In this document: piece by piece, positions 1 through 7,232 of the stretch
How positions within the stretch are numbered: position 1 is the first letter of the stretch
Layout of the letters: each line of letters opens with the position of its first letter
From: Rhodobiaceae bacterium
GTDB lineage: Bacteria > Pseudomonadota > Alphaproteobacteria > RS24
Assembly: GCA_002683515.1 (NCBI GenBank)
Contig: NYTN01000012.1
Span: 1-24,311, forward strand
Length of the DNA: 24,311 bases
Reading direction: 5' to 3'
Notes under the pieces: model-generated
What the model saw: the letters and a program-made list of their open reading frames with translations, nothing else
The model's database searches: none
Told to the model about the DNA's origin: nothing
Program-made: the position numbers and the translations under genes

Positions 1-546
1 ATTTCCTCTGCGCAGGTCTGCAAAGACACTGTCAACTGCAGCACGAGCCTGAGCATCAGTCTCAGCAATAATAACGCCTTTACCAGCTGCCAGACCATCA
101 GCCTTAACGACGATAGGGGCAGGGTGGGTGTCAAGATAAGCATGAGCATCTGCGGCAGATTTGAATCGACCGTAAGCGGCGGTTGGAATATCATAGGCGG
201 CGCAAATATCTTTGGTAAAGCCTTTCGAGCCTTCAAGTTGAGCCGCCGCCGCCACGGGCCCGAAAGCCGCAATATTTTCAGCCATGAGTGCATCCGCGAG
301 CCCTGCGACGAGAGGGCCTTCAGGCCCGATGACGACTAGGTCTATAGCTTGTTCTTTGGCAAATTTTAATACCGTATCCGGTGACTCAATATCAAGGGTG
401 ACGCAATCTGCGACAGACTCAATCCCTCCATTGCCCGGGGCGCAATAGAGTTTTTCAAGTAGGGGGCTCTGAGCGATTTTCCAGCAAAGTGCATGCTCCC
501 GCCCGCCGCTACCAAGAACAAGAATTTTAAGACTTTTTTCTTTCAT
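1..546 (-). CDS. purD: Phosphoribosylamine-glycine ligase (GAR synthetase), N-terminal part
   Basis: Joins glycine to 5-phosphoribosylamine with ATP in the second step of purine synthesis, in the cytosol. The first 182 codons are present; the rest runs off the left edge, so this is a window truncation and not a damaged gene. The N-terminal domain opens with the glycine-rich motif VLGSGGREHALCW (about residues 10-22), then IGPEGPLVAGLADAL (about 73-87), and the ATP-grasp part begins with the lysine-rich signature VVKADGLAAGKGV (about 142-154), all typical of PurD. The start is the ATG at 546-544. No strong Shine-Dalgarno is visible just upstream. The gene is divergent from xseA across a 146-base spacer with a possible promoter (581-608). 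Identity is clear from these motifs. Confidence 0.95.
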   Translation of the reverse strand, partial: MKEKSLKILVLGSGGREHALCWKIAQSPLLEKLYCAPGNGGIESVADCVTLDIESPDTVLKFAKEQAIDLVVIGPEGPLVAGLADALMAENIAAFGPVAAAAQLEGSKGFTKDICAAYDIPTAAYGRFKSAADAHAYLDTHPAPIVVKADGLAAGKGVIIAETDAQARAAVDSVFADLRRGN

Positions 547-570
547 ATGTGCGACCTGTTGGGTGTTCAA

Positions 571-585
571 ACTATTTGGGATAGT
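571..585. repeat. Short inverted repeat in purD/xseA spacer
   Basis: ACTAT, five bases, ATAGT: a perfect 5-bp inverted repeat in the divergent purD/xseA spacer, overlapping the candidate purD -10. It could be a small operator or chance; arms this short occur often in AT-rich DNA. Confidence 0.3.
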
Positions 586-608
586 ATCGTGAACAAATTA
601 AAGGTAAA
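581..608 (-). promoter_or_regulatory. Candidate purD promoter
   Basis: On the minus strand TTTACC (608-603) and TACTAT (586-581) are separated by 16 bases, each matching four of six positions of the sigma-70 consensus. Transcription would begin near 574, about 28 bases before the purD ATG. The -10 overlaps one arm of a short inverted repeat at 571-585. The match is modest, so this is a suggestion only. No equally good promoter for xseA was found in the 547-692 spacer. Confidence 0.3.
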
Positions 609-692
609 AGCAAACTATCAAATTTAGCCGGACTCGTCTGAAGGGTTCGGGTTGGCCATGTTAGATATCAGTGGATAGCAGTAACAAATCGA

Positions 693-2186
693 ATGAGTCA
701 ATTTCAAGAAACTGAAAATCGGAATCCAAATGTACAGGAATTTTCTGTCAGTGAAATTTCCGGACTGGTAAGACGTCAAATTGAGGACGGGTTTGCACAT
801 ATTCGCGTGCGCGCTGAGCTTGGACGTGTCTCCCGTCCGGCTTCGGGGCACCTCTATTTAGATTTAAAAGACGAAAAAGCCGTATTATCAGGTGTTATCT
901 GGAAGGGGACAGCCCAGAAACTTCCTTTGCAACCTGAACAAGGGCTTGAGGTCATTTGTACAGGAAAACTGACGACATTTTCTGGCCAATCAAAATATCA
1001 GATGATAATTGAATATATGGAACCTGCTGGCGTCGGTGCGTTAATGGCCTTGCTGGAAGAACGCAAAAAGAAACTCACTGCAGAGGGATTGTTTGAACCG
1101 GCGCGCAAAAAAATGCTTCCCTTTTTGCCTCAGACAATAGGTGTTGTTACCAGCCCGTCAGGTGCCGTTATCAGAGATATTATTCATCGCCTGGAAGATA
1201 GATTCCCGCGCCATGTATTGGTCTGGCCTGTAAGGGTGCAGGGAGAGAATTGCGCCGACGAGGTGTCCCGCGCCATTGCAGGTTTTAATGCCATTAAATT
1301 GGGTGGAGCGACCCCGCGCCCAGATTTGTTGATTGTTGCACGAGGTGGCGGAAGCTTCGAAGACCTTTGGGGGTTTAACGAAGAAATAGTTGTACGTACA
1401 GTAGCACAGTCGGATATACCTGTTATTTCTGCCATAGGCCATGAAACGGATACAACCCTTATTGATTTTGTTGCAGATATTCGTGCGCCAACGCCAACTG
1501 CCGCGGCTGAAATGGCAGTGCCCGTAAGGGCAGACCTAACGTCAGGTCTCATGGATTTGACGCGTCGAATGATGCGGAGCAGTCATACAATTATAACAAC
1601 ACGCCGTGACCGTCTGACTGGGCTATCACGAGGAATGCCCCGCCTTGAGGATATACTCGCAATTCCGCGACAGTTATTTGATTCGATTGCGATCCGTTTG
1701 GCGCGCGCCCTAACTGCGAATCTGACAAATCAAAAAGCCCAATTTGATCGCATAGCCGTTGGGCTATCTTTCAGACCGATGCTGAGGCATGTCCATCAAT
1801 CACGCCAAAATATTAATGGGCTGCAACACCGGGCAGCCCTCGCGGGAGAGAGAAAGATAAAAGACGCGGCTCAAAAATTGGTAGCTTTGAGCAAACATTT
1901 AGATTTGCTTAGTCATGAATCTGTACTGGACCGAGGGTTTGCGCTCGTGCTGGACGAGCAAGGCTTACCCTTGCGTCAGGCTTCCAAGGCCAAGATAGGG
2001 AGTTTACTGGATATTCATCTTGCCAAAGGTGAAAAGCTTGGTGCGCGCGTTGAGGAAACCTCATCTGCAAAAGAATCTGCTAAACATAAATCTAAGTCAG
2101 CGTCTTATCTCGGTAAAGAAAAGCCCATAAACGAGAAGGCTAAAAACGAGACAAAAACCACACAACAAGGTAAATTATTTGAATGA
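693..2186 (+). CDS. xseA: Exodeoxyribonuclease VII large subunit
   Basis: Catalytic subunit of exonuclease VII, which degrades single-stranded DNA from both ends in mismatch repair and damage processing. Residues about 16-110 form the N-terminal OB-fold that binds ssDNA. The catalytic domain follows, with VVTSPSGAVIRD (151-162), RGGGSFEDLWGFN (217-229) and GHETDTTLIDFVADIRAPTP (249-268), all hallmark XseA motifs. A helical region and a lysine/serine-rich tail (454-497, ten lysines) ending in QGKLFE follow; at 497 residues the protein is longer than the roughly 456 of E. coli because of this tail. The small subunit gene xseB is not in the window. The start ATG has only a weak ribosome site, and no in-frame ATG was noticed in the bases just upstream. 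The stop overlaps the DUF2093 start as ATGA. Confidence 0.97.
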   Translation: MSQFQETENRNPNVQEFSVSEISGLVRRQIEDGFAHIRVRAELGRVSRPASGHLYLDLKDEKAVLSGVIWKGTAQKLPLQPEQGLEVICTGKLTTFSGQSKYQMIIEYMEPAGVGALMALLEERKKKLTAEGLFEPARKKMLPFLPQTIGVVTSPSGAVIRDIIHRLEDRFPRHVLVWPVRVQGENCADEVSRAIAGFNAIKLGGATPRPDLLIVARGGGSFEDLWGFNEEIVVRTVAQSDIPVISAIGHETDTTLIDFVADIRAPTPTAAAEMAVPVRADLTSGLMDLTRRMMRSSHTIITTRRDRLTGLSRGMPRLEDILAIPRQLFDSIAIRLARALTANLTNQKAQFDRIAVGLSFRPMLRHVHQSRQNINGLQHRAALAGERKIKDAAQKLVALSKHLDLLSHESVLDRGFALVLDEQGLPLRQASKAKIGSLLDIHLAKGEKLGARVEETSSAKESAKHKSKSASYLGKEKPINEKAKNETKTTQQGKLFE

Positions 2187-2401
2187 GTGATTTGGCTAAT
2201 CTTGGTGCAGAAGCAAGAATTAAATATCTGGATGGGGACTTTATAGTCGAAGTTCCAGGGACGCATGTTTTTTGCGCAGTTACCGGTAAGCCGATTTTGA
2301 TGGAGATGTTGCGCTACTGGAATGTCGATTTTCAGGAACCTTATACTGATGCTGCCGCCTCGCTTCAGGCCGAGCAGCAAAGACAACATCACGACATATG
2401 A
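2183..2401 (+). CDS. DUF2093 family small protein
   Basis: A 72-residue cytosolic protein with no signal peptide or membrane segment. It matches the alphaproteobacterial DUF2093 family: a YLDGDFIV segment (15-22), CAVTG (31-35), LRYWNV (43-48) followed by QEPY (51-54). The single conserved cysteine (Cys31) is not part of an obvious metal site. Function is unknown. Translation is probably coupled on both sides: its ATG overlaps the xseA stop (ATGA, 2183-2186) and its stop overlaps the start of the M23 peptidase gene (ATGA, 2398-2401). From memory, in some other alphaproteobacteria DUF2093 genes sit beside lpxK, whose homologue here lies about 1.7 kb away on the other strand. That hints at an envelope-related role but does not show it. 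Confidence 0.85.
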   Translation: MSDLANLGAEARIKYLDGDFIVEVPGTHVFCAVTGKPILMEMLRYWNVDFQEPYTDAAASLQAEQQRQHHDI

Positions 2402-3216
2402 TACCTACCTTTTTTTTGACTGGACTGTTATCTCTCGCGCCGCTTGAGCAGCAGAGTTTTCCTGACACACTTGTCGAGTCTGCTGCTGGGCATTTTAAAC
2501 CTGGCGGGATGGTGGCGTTACAGCTTAAGCCGGGGGTTTCAGTAAAGGTCGATGATCGATTGGTAACTTCGGATAATGGTCTTGCCGTGTTTGGTTATGG
2601 ACGGGATGCCGGAAAAGTGACAACGCTAAAATTCAGTTTAGACGGGCAGGACTATGCGGTTATACGCCCATTGGAAAAAAGAGATTACAATGTTCAATAT
2701 GTTGAGGGTGTTGCGCAGAAATATGTTTCCCCGCCAGAGACTGTGCTGAAACGTATCCGGCTAGAGGGGCAACAAAAAAAGCAAGCGCGCCTTAACAGTG
2801 CGCCTAAAGCTCTTTTTGGGAAAAAGTTTTATTGGCCTCTGAAAGGCCGGATCACAGGTGTCTATGGTAGTCAGAGATATTTTAATGGCGAAGCTCGGCG
2901 CCCGCATTACGGAATTGATATTGCTGCGCCAGACGGTACACCGGTAATGGCGATGACATCAGGGACGGTCAAGCTAGCTGAACAGAGTATGTATTATGAA
3001 GGCGGTTTGGTGTTTATTGACCATGGCATGGGTGTGCTCTCCGCCTATCTTCATTTATCGCAAATTAGTGTGAAAAGCGGTGATCAGGTAAACGCTCAGC
3101 AAATTATCGGGCGAGTTGGGTCTGCGGGGCGTTCAACGGGGCCGCATCTGGATTGGCGGGTTTATTGGCGTGACCAGAGGTTAGATCCTGCCTTGCTAGT
3201 AAGCGGTGAAAACTGA
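2398..3216 (+). CDS. M23 family (LytM-type) peptidase, exported
   Basis: Probable periplasmic peptidoglycan endopeptidase or a regulator derived from one. Residues 1-16 are hydrophobic (IPTFFLTGLLSLAPL) and look like a signal peptide, although the n-region lacks lysine or arginine. A beta-rich N-terminal domain (about 25-105) precedes the LytM domain (about 145-266). Zinc-site residues visible are His170 and Asp174 (HYGID) and the catalytic-type His219 (AYLHL). The usual HxH is instead His250-Leu-Asp252 (GPHLDWRVYW), so the third ligand is Asp rather than His. I recall GPHLDW as a recurring variant in proteobacterial M23 proteins, so the enzyme may still be active. Start: the ATGA overlap with DUF2093 fixes it, because a stop codon lies in frame just upstream (2347) with no other start between. 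It ends directly against the stop of the convergent lpxL-type gene. Confidence 0.9.
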   Translation: MIPTFFLTGLLSLAPLEQQSFPDTLVESAAGHFKPGGMVALQLKPGVSVKVDDRLVTSDNGLAVFGYGRDAGKVTTLKFSLDGQDYAVIRPLEKRDYNVQYVEGVAQKYVSPPETVLKRIRLEGQQKKQARLNSAPKALFGKKFYWPLKGRITGVYGSQRYFNGEARRPHYGIDIAAPDGTPVMAMTSGTVKLAEQSMYYEGGLVFIDHGMGVLSAYLHLSQISVKSGDQVNAQQIIGRVGSAGRSTGPHLDWRVYWRDQRLDPALLVSGEN

Positions 3217-4104
3217 TTATTTCCAACGATTGTGAAGCCACAACCAATGAGCGGGTTGCTGTCTAATTGCTTCTTCCATCATATCATTCATTTTTTGGGC
3301 TGTATTAAGGATATCCTGATGCGTGTCCTCGGTGGTTTCAGGCAGAAAAGGAGGGTGAAAAATGACATCAAATTGGCAATTTTCACGCCTATTAACACTC
3401 ACGAAAACCATCGGTACATTAAATTTTCTGGCAATTTTAGGGATAGCTGTTGCCGTCATCGCCGGACGGTCAAAAAACTTTAGATCAGCCCCGTCGTTCA
3501 TTTTCTGATCGTTTAACACGCAAACTGTATTTCCGGCTTTTAAATTCTTGATGATTTTTTTTGCACCCATGGCACCTTTTTGCACAAGTCTCGTCAAAGT
3601 TGATTTGCTGCGTATCGTGGTTATCCATTTCTCAAAAAATGGATTATTGGCTTTGCGATAGACACCAATGACATCCTTATCAAATATATGTGTCGCGGAG
3701 GCCATGACCTCCCAGTTTCCCATATGCCCCGAAAAGAATATCAGGCCTCTACCTTCTTCAAACGCCTTCTGTGTGAGATCCAATCCTGAAATATTTATTC
3801 TTGTATCAGCCTCTGCGCGCAATCTGTCCAGATTGCTAAATTCCCCAATAAACATGCCGAGATTGCGCCACATCTCAATATTTAAAGATCTAATCTCAGC
3901 CTCGCTGGCTTCTGGAAAAGCAGCTGTTTTATTTTTTAACGCAATCTTGTTCTGTGGGAAGATGGGACCAATCTTGGTAAACAGATAGCCAAAAAATTGG
4001 CTACTTTTTTCTAGTCCCAAACCACGAGCAAGCTTAATGAAAGCCATTCCGAAGATAAGTTCAATTATATGTTTGAAAGTTTTCAGCATAATGGCACTGC
4101 CCAT
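3217..4104 (-). CDS. Lipid A late acyltransferase, LpxL/HtrB family
   Basis: Inner-membrane acyltransferase that would add a secondary acyl chain to Kdo-lipid IVA from acyl-ACP. The family signature HMGNWE gives the HX4E catalytic pair (His127, Glu132); VYRKANNPFFE (148-158) and a C-terminal PAHWLWLHNRWK (284-295) are also typical. The N-terminus has a hydrophobic stretch (about 13-26) anchoring it to the membrane. Length 295 is close to E. coli LpxL (306). Chain-length specificity, and thus LpxL versus LpxM or LpxXL naming, cannot be read from sequence. It is the last gene of the lipid A run, 11 bases after lpxK; an alternative start five codons later (Met6) is possible. Its stop touches that of the M23 gene on the other strand, leaving no room for a separate terminator. 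Confidence 0.9.
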   Translation of the reverse strand: MGSAIMLKTFKHIIELIFGMAFIKLARGLGLEKSSQFFGYLFTKIGPIFPQNKIALKNKTAAFPEASEAEIRSLNIEMWRNLGMFIGEFSNLDRLRAEADTRINISGLDLTQKAFEEGRGLIFFSGHMGNWEVMASATHIFDKDVIGVYRKANNPFFEKWITTIRSKSTLTRLVQKGAMGAKKIIKNLKAGNTVCVLNDQKMNDGADLKFFDRPAMTATAIPKIARKFNVPMVFVSVNRRENCQFDVIFHPPFLPETTEDTHQDILNTAQKMNDMMEEAIRQQPAHWLWLHNRWK

Positions 4105-4115
4105 TGCTTCTATAA

Positions 4116-5183
4116 TTAATTATTTCCTGGTGCCGTATATAATTTTGATTGTCTGGCTTCAGCTAATCGCCCGATTAGAAATTCTTCCAATTTTTTATCT
4201 TCAGAAAACATAGCAACAACATCCAATGTTTTAGAGATTTCGGCAAGTTTAAAGCGTTTACTGGATTTATCAAAACCTTCAAGCCTTACAGCATCTTTTC
4301 TAGTCGTGATGAGTTGCGCATTATATTTTTCGGCAAGTGCCAGCAAATCTGCCGCATCTTGCTCAGAATAATAATGGTGATCATTAAAATCTTGGCTAAA
4401 TTGAATATCGTATCCAAGCTGTTCAAGCTGGTTGTAAAATTTTGCAGGTCGTCCAATACCGCAAAAAGCGACAACTTTTTCTGCTTTTGCATTGGTTGCG
4501 GAAAGTTCCGTTTCAAATACAGGTATGTCGCGCTCACCTGCTTTTGAAATGACCCCGCTAACATCAGCCCTAAGCAATTCGTTCGAGGGTCCACTTATGA
4601 TGATAGCGTCAATTCTTGTAAGAGCGGCATCTATGTTTTCTCTCAACGGACCTGCAGGGAATACCCCGCCATTTCCAAACCCGGCCTGACGATCTATGAC
4701 GGCAAAGGTAAGAGATTTATGAAGGTTTGGGCTTTGCATCCCGTCATCCATAATTAAGACGCTCGGATTGACCTGCTCATCTTTTAAGGCAAGTTTTGCG
4801 GCATCTCTTCTATTGGGTGCGATGTAAACTGGATAGTGTTGCGCCATCATATAAGGTTCGTCACCGGTTATTTGGGCGTGGTGCAGTTTTGGATCGACTT
4901 TAAGTGCTTGCTTGTTATTTCCACCATAGCCTCTTGAAAGAATTGATGGTTGTTCCCCCATAGACTGAAGATGTTCAGCAAGCTTGATTGTAACGGGTGT
5001 CTTTCCGCTCCCGCCCAGCGTAAAGTTCCCGACGCAAATAACAGGTTTGCCTATATCTTCGGAATGGGAAAACTTCAGTCTCAAGTTAACGATTAGACCA
5101 TAAACAAACCCTAAGGGCCGGAGTGCAAATTTAGCCGCGTGGATTTTATTTGGGGGAAAACGCCAAAATTTAGGATCGCGCAT
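4116..5183 (-). CDS. lpxK: Tetraacyldisaccharide 4'-kinase
   Basis: Phosphorylates the 4' position of the lipid A disaccharide with ATP to give lipid IVA, at the cytosolic face of the inner membrane. The P-loop NFTLGGSGKTP (53-63, Lys61, Thr62) follows an N-terminal membrane-associating region (HAAKFALRPLGFVYGLIVNL, about 15-34). LSRGYGG (82-88), the MDDGMQ motif (145-150) and PAGPLRE (176-182) are all standard LpxK landmarks. At 355 residues it is slightly longer than the E. coli enzyme (328). The ATG at 5183 lies eight bases beyond the waaA stop, so the two are probably translated from one message. Neighbours on both sides act on the same lipid: WaaA uses its product and the lpxL-type enzyme acylates the result. 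Confidence 0.97.
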   Translation of the reverse strand: MRDPKFWRFPPNKIHAAKFALRPLGFVYGLIVNLRLKFSHSEDIGKPVICVGNFTLGGSGKTPVTIKLAEHLQSMGEQPSILSRGYGGNNKQALKVDPKLHHAQITGDEPYMMAQHYPVYIAPNRRDAAKLALKDEQVNPSVLIMDDGMQSPNLHKSLTFAVIDRQAGFGNGGVFPAGPLRENIDAALTRIDAIIISGPSNELLRADVSGVISKAGERDIPVFETELSATNAKAEKVVAFCGIGRPAKFYNQLEQLGYDIQFSQDFNDHHYYSEQDAADLLALAEKYNAQLITTRKDAVRLEGFDKSSKRFKLAEISKTLDVVAMFSEDKKLEEFLIGRLAEARQSKLYTAPGNN

Positions 5184-5191
5184 ATTTCATC

Positions 5192-6472
5192 CTATCCAGA
5201 GGTCGTCTTCTCTAAAAACGGTGAAATAGCGGTGAGAGTTTCATCCGTTGCGCCGGCATTTTTATCAATCATTTTCAGGGCATTATTTATGAGTTTTTTC
5301 CTAAAGTCGCTATCCGAAAGAAGGAGGTCGACCATATCAGTCATATCATTTTGCGAGAAAATTTCCCGTCCTGCATCCACCTCTTTAATAAGTGTAAAAA
5401 TTTCTGAAAAGTTTTCATTAGAGGGACCGTAAAAAATGGCTGAGTCCAGCCGTGCCGCTTCCAGAGGATTCTGTCCCCCTTTGGGTGTGACAGTTCCTCC
5501 AATAAAAGCAATATCACTTAGCCTGTAAAAGATCCCCATTTCGCCAATCGTGTCGGCCAAATAGATATCCGTATCTGCGTTAATGGCCTGACTTTCACTT
5601 CGCCGGGCAATCGTTAGATCCAACTCTGTGAGTTGTTTAACAAGACTATCACCTCTTTGTGGGTGGCGAGGCGCGATGATACTCAACAATCCAGGATGTT
5701 TGTTTTTGAGGTTTTTATGAGTTTCAGCGGCCATTAGTTCTTCGCCTTCATGGGTGCTGGCGGCTAACCAGATTGGACGGCTACCTATAGCTTGGCTGAG
5801 ATTTTGAAGTTCGGTTTCATTGTGAGTTAAAGGTGGGGTGTCATATTTAAGATTACCAGCTAATATAATACGCCGCGCCCCAAGCATTTCATAACGAACG
5901 CAGGATTGGTTATCTTGTGCGATAATGAGGTCGAATTGATTAAGCAGATGTCTGACACTATTAGGAAACCGCTTCCAATTTTTAAATGAGTTTTGCGACA
6001 TTCGCGCATTAATTAGGAACAGAGGCACATTATTCTGTTCCGCCTGATACATCAGGTTCGGCCAGATTTCAGACTCTACAAACAGGCCAATATCGGGATG
6101 CCAGTGTTTAACAAAGCGCTTGGCAAATCCCGGATGATCAATTGGCACATATTGGTGAACAATTCTTTCATGCGGATTGTCATTTGCGATTTTGGCAGAA
6201 GTAACAGTCCCACTTGTGAGTAAGGTCTGGGCTGCCGGATGACTTTCAAGCAGTTTACGTATTAAGGGCAGAACAGTAACCATCTCCCCGACACTGGCGA
6301 CATGCACCCATACCAAAAGACCTTTGGGGCGCGCCATTCCTGCGTATCCGCGCCGTTCAAATTTTCTGAAGCCATCTTCTCGCCCCATTCTTTTTCGAAA
6401 TCGAAATAAAATGCTTGTAAGCGGTCCGATGAGCCAAGTTACGACTCGATAAATATAAAACACCAAAGGCAT
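5192..6472 (-). CDS. waaA: Kdo transferase (3-deoxy-D-manno-octulosonic acid transferase)
   Basis: Transfers Kdo from CMP-Kdo to lipid IVA, the first inner-core step. An N-terminal membrane anchor (3-25) precedes the GT30 domain: VWVHVASVGEM (54-64) contains the conserved Ser60-Val61-Gly62-Glu63 with the presumed catalytic base Glu63, and basic/acidic RKRMGREDGFRKFERRG (26-42) matches the usual segment before it. The C-terminal half carries LAASTHEGEE, IAPRHPQR and the CMP-Kdo-binding stretch FIGGTVTPKGGQNPLEAARL. Length 426 equals the usual size. Whether one or two Kdo residues are added cannot be told. It begins two bases after the DUF374 stop and ends eight bases before lpxK, deep in an operon with no space for its own promoter. 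Confidence 0.97.
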   Translation of the reverse strand: MPLVFYIYRVVTWLIGPLTSILFRFRKRMGREDGFRKFERRGYAGMARPKGLLVWVHVASVGEMVTVLPLIRKLLESHPAAQTLLTSGTVTSAKIANDNPHERIVHQYVPIDHPGFAKRFVKHWHPDIGLFVESEIWPNLMYQAEQNNVPLFLINARMSQNSFKNWKRFPNSVRHLLNQFDLIIAQDNQSCVRYEMLGARRIILAGNLKYDTPPLTHNETELQNLSQAIGSRPIWLAASTHEGEELMAAETHKNLKNKHPGLLSIIAPRHPQRGDSLVKQLTELDLTIARRSESQAINADTDIYLADTIGEMGIFYRLSDIAFIGGTVTPKGGQNPLEAARLDSAIFYGPSNENFSEIFTLIKEVDAGREIFSQNDMTDMVDLLLSDSDFRKKLINNALKMIDKNAGATDETLTAISPFLEKTTSG

Positions 6473-6474
6473 AA

Positions 6475-7185
6475 TTAGCCTTTTAACAGATTTTCAGCCT
6501 TTTCATGAAGTTCATTAAGATTTTTTTCCAATTGTTGGCGACAGACTTCACACGTCTCATCGTCTGCATCTCTTGGCACTGTGAGCGGCGCGCCAAAGAG
6601 TATTACCAACTTACCAAAAGGTTTTGGGATAATGAATTTGTCCCATGACTTTTCAATAATAATCTCGTTTTCTGAGCGGATAGCAGTTGGCATTATAGGT
6701 TTTTGACTGAGCCGCGCCAATGCGATAATCCCTCTTCCGCATTCACGCGAGGGGCCGGGAGGAAGGTCGGCGGTTAGCCAGACGCAGGTATTATTGTTTA
6801 AATAACGGATTAAATGCCGTAAACCGGTGGCGCCTTTTTTATTTTTAACAGGTCGCTTTGAGGCAGTGCCTGTTCCAGAGCCAGTCACGGGAGTGACGCC
6901 TGTCAGCCGAGCATAAAAAGCACCTATTTTGCCGTCTACATGATTAGAACTCAAACTGGCATATGATTTTGATGACACCAGTGTTTTGGGGGCCATGAGG
7001 AGGTTTCTATGCCACATGGTGAGAATGAATGTGTCTTTGGTGGTTTGCATCTCATCTAGATGCGGCTGTCCGACAATAACCTTACGGCAAGAGAGAAAGA
7101 CAAAACCAATCCAGATTTTGATAAGAAGTGCTGCAAAATACAGCATCGCTTTGCATCGTAAGATTTTTTTAATCACTAAATTCAT
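6475..7185 (-). CDS. DUF374 / lysophospholipid acyltransferase-like protein
   Basis: A 236-residue protein of the DUF374 family, related to PlsC-type acyltransferases and often encoded beside waaA in alphaproteobacteria. A hydrophobic N-terminal segment (about 14-32) would anchor it in the inner membrane. Landmarks are MWHRN (57-61), SSNHVDGKI (79-87), the KKGATGLRHLI stretch (116-126) and TADLPPGPSRECGRGIIALA (138-157). The last normally reads close to DGPRGP; here the first Gly is Leu and Arg is Pro, so the substrate pocket may differ. Substrate is unproven; position suggests a role in lipid A or Kdo-lipid maturation. No Shine-Dalgarno is evident at the ATG (7185) or at the next in-frame ATG (codon 14). 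The msbA stop lies 47 bases upstream. Confidence 0.82.
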   Translation of the reverse strand: MNLVIKKILRCKAMLYFAALLIKIWIGFVFLSCRKVIVGQPHLDEMQTTKDTFILTMWHRNLLMAPKTLVSSKSYASLSSNHVDGKIGAFYARLTGVTPVTGSGTGTASKRPVKNKKGATGLRHLIRYLNNNTCVWLTADLPPGPSRECGRGIIALARLSQKPIMPTAIRSENEIIIEKSWDKFIIPKPFGKLVILFGAPLTVPRDADDETCEVCRQQLEKNLNELHEKAENLLKG

Positions 7186-7232
7186 AACGCAACTTGAATA
7201 CTAACTATTGAACTTTACTGCTACTTACCGGT

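Noticed and set aside
624..851. 75-residue minus-strand frame covering part of the purD/xseA spacer
   Set aside because: Mostly antisense to xseA; its last codons (from an ATG at 660) form a neat 11-residue peptide upstream of purD, but there is no evidence that it is translated.
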